DNA of 9,658 nucleotides, from NCBI GenBank assembly GCA_964398215.1, contig CAYNNP010000247.1, positions 1 to 9,658 of the forward strand. The letters run 5' to 3'. The DNA is from CAYNNP01 sp964398215. GTDB taxonomy: Bacteria > Planctomycetota > Planctomycetia > Pirellulales > Pirellulaceae. This document shows positions 1 through 7,200 of the stretch, piece by piece. A program made the translations under genes and the position numbers. The stretch's first letter is position 1. Each line of letters starts with the position of its first letter. The notes below the pieces were generated by a model, which ran no database searches, was not told the DNA's origin, and was given only the letters and a program-made list of their open reading frames with translations.

Positions 1-29
1 TCGGTCCCTCGCTCACGCTTCGGGTTACC
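1..29. repeat. Possible end of a dispersed planctomycete repeat at the window edge
   Basis: This non-coding stretch lies just beyond the 3' end of the SWIM gene. On the minus strand it contains CCCGAAGCGTGAGCGAGGG, preceded by GGTAA. I recall near-identical strings recurring between genes in Rhodopirellula-like genomes, but only one copy is visible here and it runs off the window. Nothing else was seen between the edge and the stop codon at 65-67. The repeat status rests on recollection, not on anything inside the window. Confidence 0.25.
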
Positions 30-64
30 AAATCAAGCCATCCGAATTCTGGCCAACCAATATT

Positions 65-1762
65 CTAATTCCAAAATTGGTTGAACCACCGTTCAAGTGT
101 CTGAGGCTGAGTTTCGCTTTTTTGCATGAAGTTTCGCAAGGCCTGTAAGTGGCGGCACGGCCCTTTACGCAATCCGTTCTTGAAATGATGCGAACAACCG
201 CATTTGGCTCGTTTCATCAGTCCGTCTTGATCAATGATCATTTCGACTTTTCGATTGCCAGCATGACCCGTAACGACTTGCAAGCCAGATGGAGACTGTT
301 CGTTTCGGTCCACGGTGAATTTGATGGTTTCCAGTAGTCGTTGGGCATGCATCGTTTCTGGATCTGGCGCACCTAACTGGCTGGCAGTTAGCGGAGCCGG
401 CATGACTTGTCGCCAACGATAGACACCGGCAGGCAAATCGTGGATCACTTGTCCGAGATGCGCAAGATGGTTCAAGCCCGCTGCGATCACAGGAGATTCC
501 AAATTGATACGGTGATTCAAGTCCTTGAAGGTACATGCGGGGTCGGTGCGAAATGCTCCCGCGATGGTTACCAGGTCCACTTCCGAAACTTCCACAGGCG
601 GTTTCAATTGTGTCAGCGCGGAGCCAGAAGTCCAATCGTTTGTTGTCCACCCACTAAGCCCCAACGTGAGTTGCATGTCACCAAGATTGGTAACCCAGAA
701 GCTAGGCAAACCATTGCCCAACAGAAACACATGGGCGTTTTCAGCGATAGGCAGCAACCGTGCAAGCACACGTAATCGATCGCGGCCCCACACACGGATG
801 GTTTCAGTTTTCAAACCGTCGTACGGCGTACTATGCAATTCGATCTTTTTTTCCCACGGCTCCAGCACGATGCAAACAGGTTTGCCGGGTTCCAACTCGA
901 ACCGAACAGCACGTGGGCTTTTTGCGGCACGATGGCGTTTCAGAAATGCCAACACATTATAGAGTCCCTCGCGGCTAACGGGCACTTTTCGCATCGGAAG
1001 GCTCATCGCGGATTGCAATTGCATGAATCCGCGCAGCCAACTGTTTGGCAATTCGATTTTCTCTTCACGGTGGCTCTCAGCTTCTTGCGTGCTGACATCA
1101 AAGCCCGATGGATCAACATTGAAGCGAGTATTGCGATAACTACGAAGCTGCTGAAAGTGTTCGTATAACGCCCACGAGTAATCAACGTTGGTAGTTCCAA
1201 GCTTGATATCGCGCTCGTCACTCATCGCATCACGTCCAACGCTCAAACAACCATAGCTGCTTTCGTCGGCGCTAAAGCATTCAAAGAGCAACACGTCTGG
1301 CGCGACCGTGATCACGGGATCACACGGCATCATCCGCCGCCAAAGCTCAGGGTCGCTGCGCCATAGGTAGTTGGAATATTGCTGTCGCGCCTTCCAGTAA
1401 TGTTTACGTTGGCGTTTGAAGTCAGCTTCTAAGCCAGCGGGCATCACGCCGACTCTGGCTTCAAGTTCTATTTTTTGTTCTTGCCGTTTAGCGGCACCCG
1501 CCGAACGGCGCAGCGCTGACAGCCGAGCCGTTTCTTGATTTTGATACTCCTCGTATGCAGATTTATCTCGCTGCTGAAATCGGAGATCGCTAATAACGAC
1601 GTCATGTAAAGCGCTGATGGCTTCGCGGAATCGAAGCGGATCTTTCAGCTGACCGTCATAGCTAACTCGATCACGTCTTAGGTTTGGCGCCAAAGAGATG
1701 GCCAGGCCGTTGGGGACACGGTTGACGTTACTGCGACGTTGATAGGCGAACGAAATGTCCAT
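65..1762 (-). CDS. SWIM zinc-finger protein
   Basis: This is a cytoplasmic protein of 565 residues with no signal peptide or membrane segment. Near the C-terminus it carries a SWIM finger, C521-x-C523-x12-C536-x-H538, matching the CxC...CxH zinc-binding pattern. SWIM fingers are known to bind zinc and are thought to mediate DNA or protein contacts. Residues about 65-130 are highly charged and probably helical. A central block (about 323-380), with WGRDRL, GLPSFWV and LGLSGWTTNDW, looks like the conserved core that precedes the finger in this bacterial family. The start is ATG at 1762, with no clear ribosome-binding site; a second ATG 10 bp upstream is out of frame. The gene lies downstream of the HEAT-like gene on the same strand. 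Related SWIM genes are often clustered with MoxR AAA+ and VWA genes (E. coli yehQ in yehLMPQ is a distant analogue). The molecular function is unknown; the SWIM assignment is firm, the system assignment is inference. Confidence 0.88.
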   Translation of the reverse strand: MDISFAYQRRSNVNRVPNGLAISLAPNLRRDRVSYDGQLKDPLRFREAISALHDVVISDLRFQQRDKSAYEEYQNQETARLSALRRSAGAAKRQEQKIELEARVGVMPAGLEADFKRQRKHYWKARQQYSNYLWRSDPELWRRMMPCDPVITVAPDVLLFECFSADESSYGCLSVGRDAMSDERDIKLGTTNVDYSWALYEHFQQLRSYRNTRFNVDPSGFDVSTQEAESHREEKIELPNSWLRGFMQLQSAMSLPMRKVPVSREGLYNVLAFLKRHRAAKSPRAVRFELEPGKPVCIVLEPWEKKIELHSTPYDGLKTETIRVWGRDRLRVLARLLPIAENAHVFLLGNGLPSFWVTNLGDMQLTLGLSGWTTNDWTSGSALTQLKPPVEVSEVDLVTIAGAFRTDPACTFKDLNHRINLESPVIAAGLNHLAHLGQVIHDLPAGVYRWRQVMPAPLTASQLGAPDPETMHAQRLLETIKFTVDRNEQSPSGLQVVTGHAGNRKVEMIIDQDGLMKRAKCGCSHHFKNGLRKGPCRHLQALRNFMQKSETQPQTLERWFNQFWN

Positions 1763-1777
1763 GGTGGTCCATGATGG
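1758..1777. repeat. Tandem 10-bp repeat over the SWIM gene start
   Basis: Two adjacent 10-bp units, TCCATGGTGG and TCCATGATGG, differ at one base and span the start codon of the SWIM gene. The duplication creates a second minus-strand ATG 10 bp upstream of the annotated one, out of frame with the gene. It may be a small slippage duplication and could affect translation initiation. Confidence 0.6.
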
Positions 1778-1804
1778 AACGTCAAAAAGTCGATGGCGGA
1801 AAAA

Positions 1805-2025
1805 TCGAGAGGAGTGGACGCATTACTGACTTCGAAGTGCCGACCAAGGGCGTTCACCACAGCCGGGACGTACATCCCGGTGCGGGAACCACGTTGTCTC
1901 AGTCCGCACTGGGATGTACGTCCCGGCGAACGAACAACGTCCTTGGGTAAGCATGACTAGGCAATCTCAACCACGGCGTATCGCCGCAGCAAAAAGGTCT
2001 CAGTAAGCGTCCGCTCTCCTCTCGA
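1805..2025. mobile_element. Nested inverted-repeat element (MITE- or REP-like)
   Basis: This element of about 221 bp fills most of the 343-bp gap between the HEAT-like and SWIM genes. Its ends are imperfect inverted repeats: 1805-1814 pairs with 2016-2025, 1816-1821 with 2007-2012, and 1823-1829 with 2000-2006, with only small bulges. Inside, 1844-1854 pairs with 1936-1946 (11 bp including one G-T), and 1862-1885 pairs with 1904-1927 (24 bp including one G-T). A 10-bp palindrome, ACTTCGAAGT, lies at 1829-1838, and a 5-bp hairpin at 1974-1986. GTCTCAGT occurs as a direct repeat at 1896-1903 and 1997-2004. No convincing open reading frame or transposase is present, and no clear target-site duplication flanks it. 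Terminal inverted repeats without coding capacity fit a miniature inverted-repeat element. A structured non-coding RNA, or an attenuator between the two genes, is the alternative. Confidence 0.6.
1862..1927. repeat. 24-bp-stem inverted repeat with 18-nt loop
   Basis: The arms at 1862-1885 and 1904-1927 are complementary over all 24 positions, with a single G-T pair, and enclose an 18-nt loop. Each arm is itself nearly palindromic: its core CCGGGACGTACATCCCGG pairs with itself apart from one C-A mismatch. The DNA could therefore form one long hairpin or two smaller ones. No run of T follows on either strand, so it is not a classical intrinsic terminator. It forms the centre of the larger nested element. 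Confidence 0.85.
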
Positions 2026-2105
2026 AAGTTTGGTGTGTTGCGAATGTACGAATGAGAACCGAATACTCAGGCCTCATTCTAGCATTTTGTTTTACCGGCG
2101 CGTGT
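2026..2105. other. Short spacer 3' of the HEAT-like gene
   Basis: This stretch lies between the nested repeat and the stop codon of the HEAT-like gene. It contains one weak inverted repeat, GAATGAG at 2050-2056 with CTCATTC at 2073-2079 (7-bp stem, 16-nt loop), without a following T-tract on the minus strand. I see no gene or recognised regulatory site in it. Confidence 0.4.
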
Positions 2106-3884
2106 TCAAAAAATCAATTCTGGAAATGCTGCTTCAATCGTCTTCTGAAGCTCTGGTTGGCGCTGCACCAATTGAACGACCCCTGTCAGTCCTGAACGAA
2201 ATTCAACACTACGCACCGATCTGAGTGCAACGCTCAGTATCGGCAACAATTCAGTGACTTCGTCAGGATGTTCTTCCATTCGTTTGACGATCGCGCCAAC
2301 GATTGCAGGCTTCTGCTTTCCGCCACGGTGAATATTCAGCAGCACCGTTGCCCATAGAAGTCGCAGCAACTTGACGTCTAAGTGCTGGGGCGTTTGAACT
2401 TGGCGTTCGACTTCGCCGCGATTGTGTTTGCTTCCGATTTGGTCTTGAAGAAAATCTGCGATCCGAAGCTGGATATCGTCATACGGCGTTTCCAACAGCC
2501 GCTGCCAATTCGTTGTTTCCGAACTCGCTTTTTCGTCCCCGATCAGCCAATCCCAACCGACTGTGCGAACATCAATGAATCGCGAATCCAAAGCTTCCAG
2601 GACATCGGTTGGATGATAATGGTTTGACGGAATGATTTTGTCCATTGCCAATTGAACCAGTTCTGCACGAACGGGTTCAGCTTCCGCGCTGCATAGATTC
2701 AAAAGCGCCAAACAGTCTTCGCGTGAACTGACCGTTCGGTTGCCCAACCACTTGGCACCAAGCCTTGAAACAGGAATGGGACGACTGCAAGCGAGTTCAA
2801 CCAGATCGTCTAGCGAAAGCGAATCAGGTGATGTCTTTTCAACCATGATCTCGCAAATTAAATCCAAGACCTTGGGGTTGGCGGTCTCTAAAATTTGCAA
2901 CCACTGCTGTACCGAAATGGTGTTAGCTTCGGCAGACGCTTTCAGACCATCGGCAGCTAGTTGCGCAAGGTCTGAATCATCGTTGTTCAGCCACGTCAGC
3001 AGCAGGCGCATCGGCAAAGTTTTCAAGGCGCTGGGATGGTGTTCTTTCAGCATGCCGATTGACCATTGGCGAATCGGTCGGCAATTCGCGTGGGTCAAAA
3101 TCTCTAGCAATGGTTCGGCGTTCTCTTTCCAAGCATCCAGGTACATCGGTGCGGGCTTGAGTCCACTGAGCGACTTTCCGGGCGCAGGGCTCCAGCCTGA
3201 TGCTGTGTAGTGCAGTATATCGCAGTGGTGGAACAGTGCGTGCATGAGACTCCAGTTGTCCAGCAGTGCAAGTCCATCAACACAATCCGCATCGGTGTAT
3301 GAAACCAGCGCCAGGCTGACGGATTTGACGTATCGCTTTGGATCGGACTTTCCAATCGTGCGAAAGTATCGCCATAGACGGCGCCGCAAATACTTGCGAG
3401 TTGCAACTTTGAAAAGCTGCAGCTGTTCGCGTTGTGAATCTGAGCCATACATCGTGATGTACTGCATCGACTGATCGGTCCGCGGCATCGGTGTTTGCGT
3501 GGGAGTCCGAATGGTTTCTTCCACCCAAGATTCTCTACTGGACCAATCGTAACGATGGCGAACCTGTTTTTCGCGGCGAATGCTACGATCAAACATCACC
3601 AAGAACTTTGCCATTAGCTCGTCATCGCTCGCAGCTTCGGCCAGTTTCATCAATCGTTTGATCAGGGCCTCGTGCCGATAGTGCTTGAGCGGTCGATCGA
3701 GATACAAAAACATCAACCGCCGCGACGCGGGCCGCTTATCCTGATACCAAGTTTTTGCAAACGTGCCCAATCGATCAGCGTCCGCAATATTACAAAGCTC
3801 ATCAACAAATTTTGGATCACCGTTTTCCAATAATTCTTCTGCTACCAGCCAAGAACCAGTCGATTTTCGAATTCGATTGACCAC
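2106..3884 (-). CDS. HEAT-like alpha-helical repeat protein
   Basis: This protein of 592 residues has no signal peptide or membrane helix and is predicted to be almost wholly alpha-helical. Two recognisable parts are seen. Residues about 1-250 form a charged N-terminal region with a conserved-looking core, LRRRLWRYFRTIGKSDPKRY (166-185) followed by LLDNWSLMHALFHH (207-220). Residues about 250-590 contain repeated helix pairs of HEAT/armadillo type, for example around 266-316, 371-416, 426-446 and 470-486. Such solenoids act as protein-binding scaffolds; no catalytic motif is visible. Translation appears to start at GTG 3884, preceded by AAAAGG about 6 nt upstream, a plausible ribosome-binding site. 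The gene is first of a minus-strand pair with the SWIM protein. I recall similar HEAT-like proteins beside SWIM and MoxR genes in planctomycetes and myxobacteria. The specific function is unknown. Confidence 0.82.
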   Translation of the reverse strand: MVNRIRKSTGSWLVAEELLENGDPKFVDELCNIADADRLGTFAKTWYQDKRPASRRLMFLYLDRPLKHYRHEALIKRLMKLAEAASDDELMAKFLVMFDRSIRREKQVRHRYDWSSRESWVEETIRTPTQTPMPRTDQSMQYITMYGSDSQREQLQLFKVATRKYLRRRLWRYFRTIGKSDPKRYVKSVSLALVSYTDADCVDGLALLDNWSLMHALFHHCDILHYTASGWSPAPGKSLSGLKPAPMYLDAWKENAEPLLEILTHANCRPIRQWSIGMLKEHHPSALKTLPMRLLLTWLNNDDSDLAQLAADGLKASAEANTISVQQWLQILETANPKVLDLICEIMVEKTSPDSLSLDDLVELACSRPIPVSRLGAKWLGNRTVSSREDCLALLNLCSAEAEPVRAELVQLAMDKIIPSNHYHPTDVLEALDSRFIDVRTVGWDWLIGDEKASSETTNWQRLLETPYDDIQLRIADFLQDQIGSKHNRGEVERQVQTPQHLDVKLLRLLWATVLLNIHRGGKQKPAIVGAIVKRMEEHPDEVTELLPILSVALRSVRSVEFRSGLTGVVQLVQRQPELQKTIEAAFPELIF

Positions 3885-4132
3885 GCTTCACCTTTTGGAT
3901 TCAGTCTCAAGCCCCCAATATACCGCGAGAGCTGACACCTTTGGTCTACGGAAACCTGATTCTCTTGTGAGTTATTATTTCGCTCCCATTATGCAACTTG
4001 GCTATCTTATTCGCAGCGGATTCGATTTTTTCAGGCGGCAAAGGCAGTGATGCAGCGGATGGCAATCCGCAACAACGACGCATTGGATTATCGGCACCCA
4101 ACTTCTATCCAAACTCATTCAATAGCGAATCA
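3885..4132. promoter_or_regulatory. Divergent intergenic region, probable promoters for both directions
   Basis: This 248-bp region separates the divergent HEAT-like and ceramidase/dehydrogenase genes, so it should hold promoters for both. A weak plus-strand sigma70-like candidate is TTGTGA (3965-3970) with CATTAT (3987-3992) at 16-bp spacing, each matching consensus at 4 of 6 positions. A tight hairpin lies in the plus-strand leader, GCGGAT (4055-4060) with ATCCGC (4065-4070) around a 4-nt loop. The reading frame of the fusion gene stays open back to a TTG at 3998, but the encoded 45 residues do not look like a protein domain and would bury the signal peptide. Confidence 0.4.
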
Positions 4133-4234
4133 ATGAATTTGAAAAATCATCGATACGGGGTCGTCAAGCAGCGTTTGATCGTGCTGTCGTTGATGGCATT
4201 GCTAGGAACCTGCACTGCGACCAGGTCGCTGGCG
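4133..4234 (+). other. Sec signal peptide of the fusion protein
   Basis: The first 34 residues have a basic n-region with several K/R, a hydrophobic stretch LIVLSLMALLG and a polar c-region ending RSLA before DDNAG. The A-x-A-like SLA site suggests signal peptidase I cleavage after residue 34. A cysteine in LLGTC resembles a lipobox, but threonine at position -1 makes lipoprotein processing unlikely. Confidence 0.75.
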
Positions 4235-7200
4235 GACGACAATGCGGGATTGAAAGTTGCGAAATTCGATATCGATGCAACGCCTCCCATTGGATTCCGG
4301 ATGGCTTACGACCATGTCATTCGCACCGAAGAACTAGGGCTGCGATGTCGTGGTATCGTGATCATCGGTTCGGGCAAACCGATTGTACTGTGCGCTGTCG
4401 ATTGGATCGGAATTGGAAACGGCGGACAAGACGCATTTCGCGAGACGCTAGCCAAAGCTGCCGGCACCAGCCCCAACCGAGTCGCTGTACACACGTTGCA
4501 TCAACATGATGCTCCGCGCTGTGACTTCACGGCTGAGCAATTGTTGCACGGAGCTGGCGTCAGTGATCTGGGGCCACACGATGGATCGTTCGCAAGGGAA
4601 TTGTTAAAGCGTTTGTCAGTTGCCGTTTCCGAGGCCATGCCGAAAGCATCGGACGTGTCGCATATCGGGATTGGTAAAGCGGTCGTTCAGGACGTGGCAT
4701 CGAATCGCCGAATCGTGACCGATGGCAAAGTAACCGGCACCCGCTACACAACGACTCGTGATCCAAAGCTTCGCGCGTTGCCCGATGGTGTGATTGATCC
4801 GGAATTGAACTCGCTGACATTTTTCAACGACAAAACTCCGATCGCTGTGCTTTCGTATTACGCTTGCCATCCGCAAAGTTATTATCGCACCGGCGTTCCT
4901 AGTCCCGACTTTCCCGGCATCGCACGCTTCATGCGCGGCCAAGATGTACCCGATGTGCTTCACGTGCATTTCAATGGCGCAGGTGGCAACATCGGCGCTG
5001 GCAAGTACAACGATGGCAACAAAGCAAATCGGTTGATCCTGGCGTCGCGAGTGGCCAAAGGAATGAAGTCGGCTTACGAATCATCCCGCCGCATTGCTGT
5101 TTCGCCTAGCGATGTGGGCTGGACCACGGAGTCGGTTGCTTTGCCTGTTGCTGAGCATTTGGATGCTGATGAGCTGCGTGCAAACCTCGACAAATGGAAC
5201 ACCAAGGATTACTGGGGCAGTCCGGAACAACTGGCTTGGGTGCTGCGGTGCAAGGATGGTCACAAAATCGATATTGGTTGCCTAAAGATTGGGTCGGTTC
5301 GTATCTTACACATGCCTGGCGAATTGTTTGTTGAGTACCAACTGGCGGCCAAGAAACTACGGCCTGATCTGGATGTGATGATGGCGGCGTATGGTGAGTA
5401 CGGTGCTGGATACATCGGAACACATGACGCCTATGCCGAGGGTGGATACGAAACCAGCGCTCGGGCATCCAAGACGACTTCTGGTGCAGAGGCGATTCTG
5501 ATGGGTGCGGTCAAAACGTTGTTGGGTGTCGAAGACTTTGCCAGCGAACTGCCGCGCATCCCGCCCTTGTGGCCCGAATCGGCACTTGATTCATTTGCTG
5601 TGGCTGATGGTTTCGAGATGCAGCTGGTAGCAAGTGAACCGCTGCTTGGTAGTCCGGTCGAAATCCAATGGGATTCTGCAGGCGGCCTGTTTGTTTGCGA
5701 GATGCGTGGCTATAGCGAAGATCAGGATGATCTGATTTCCACGATCGGACTGCTGCGAGATCCGCACGGCGATGGGACGTTTGATCTACGGACGACTTTC
5801 GCGAGCGGACTGAGATGGCCGACTGCCATTTTTCCATACGATGGCGGCTTGTTCGTCGCGGACGCACCAAACCTCTATTACTTCAAAGACACCAATGGTG
5901 ATGATGTTGCCGATACCAAGGAAGTCGTGCTGACGGGTTTTGGCACGTCGAATGTTCAAGGCTTGATGAATTCGATGCGATGGGGATTGGACAATCGAAT
6001 TCATATTGCCTGTAGCAGCACGGGCGGAATGGTGGTGGCGCCGAATTCGGCTGACAAACCGGTCAACATTCGAGGCCATGATATCGCGCTGGATCCACGG
6101 ACGCGAAAGTTTTATCTGACGACGGGTGCCGCGCAACATGGGATGTGCTTTGACGACTGGGGAAGAAAGTTCGTTTCGTCCAACAGTGATCACATTCAGC
6201 AAGTCATGTACCCCTACGAGCCAATCGCGCGCAATCGTTTTATGAAGGCGCCGCGAGCTCGAGTATCGATCGCTGCGGATGGCCCTCAGGCTGAAGTCTT
6301 TCGAGCGAGTCCCGTGGAGCCGTGGCGAATCGTTCGGACGCGATTGCGTGTCGGCGGAAAAGTGCGAGGACCAATTGAAGGTGGCGGTCGCGCGGCGGGG
6401 TATTTTACCGGAGCGACGGGAGTGACTATCTACCGAGGAGATGCTTGGCCCAGCGAATGGAAAGGCATCGCAGTCGTCGGCGATGTGGGCAGCAATCTGA
6501 TTCACCGCAAGAAACTTTCGACTTCTGGTTTACAGTTCACAGCGAAGCGAATCGACCACGAAAGCGAATTCATTACGTCTCGCGATATTTGGTTTCGGCC
6601 AGCGCAGTTTGCCAATGGCCCTGATGGTTGCTTGCATGTGATCGATGTTTGCCGCGAGGTGATCGAGCATCCCAAAAGCTTGCCACCGGAGATCAAAAAG
6701 CATTTGGACCTGACGTCGGGTCGCGATCATGGCAGGATTTACCGTATCGCCCCTGCAGGTCACAAACCGCTCGCGACGGAAAACTTGCGCCGCGCAAAAA
6801 ATGAGCGATTGGTAGATCTATTGGCGCACGAAAACGCTTGGCATCGCGAGACCGCGGCCCGGTTGTTGATCCAGCGAAACGCAACGTTGATTGCTTCGCG
6901 ACTGCGGCAGGTCGCGTCAGAATCTGGTTCAGCGCTGGCACGAATGCATGCGATGTGCGTACTGGATGGGCTGAAAGAACTGGACGAACCAACCCTGATG
7001 GCTCGGTTCTTGGATACTCATCCGCAGGTACGCCGGCATGCGGTGCGGCTTGCAAGCGATCAGATATCACCTGCACTTAACGCCCGGTTGTTGTCGCTGG
7101 CAGATGATCCGTCCCTGTGGGTTCGTTATGAGTTGGCATTTGCCTTGGGTAGCGTCGACGATCCAAAGTGCATCGATGTTTTGGCTGGACTGATTCAAAA

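Noticed and set aside
231..650. 139-residue minus-strand open frame
   Set aside because: It is an alternative frame of the SWIM gene, with no motif of its own.
1678..1875. 65-residue minus-strand open frame running from the inverted repeat into the SWIM gene
   Set aside because: Its start lies in a hairpin arm and its end overlaps the SWIM coding sequence in a different frame. It looks like an accidental frame through repeat DNA.
2050..2079. 7-bp inverted repeat as terminator of the HEAT-like gene
   Set aside because: The stem is short, AT-containing, has a 16-nt loop and lacks a following T-run on the transcribed strand.
3104..3592. 162-residue minus-strand open frame
   Set aside because: It overlaps the HEAT-like gene on the same strand in another frame, is rich in Cys, His and Ser in a way typical of shifted frames, and has no known motif.
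3998..4132. 45-residue N-terminal extension of the fusion protein from a TTG codon
   Set aside because: It does not resemble a domain, starts with a rare codon, and would place the clear signal peptide 45 residues inside the protein. ATG 4133 is the better start.
4133..4240. Lipoprotein signal (LLGTC) in the fusion protein
   Set aside because: Threonine directly before the cysteine does not fit the usual G/A/S lipobox position, and a good signal peptidase I site follows.
5786..6505. 239-residue minus-strand open frame
   Set aside because: It lies wholly inside the well-supported propeller domain on the opposite strand and shows no recognisable motif or composition of a real protein.
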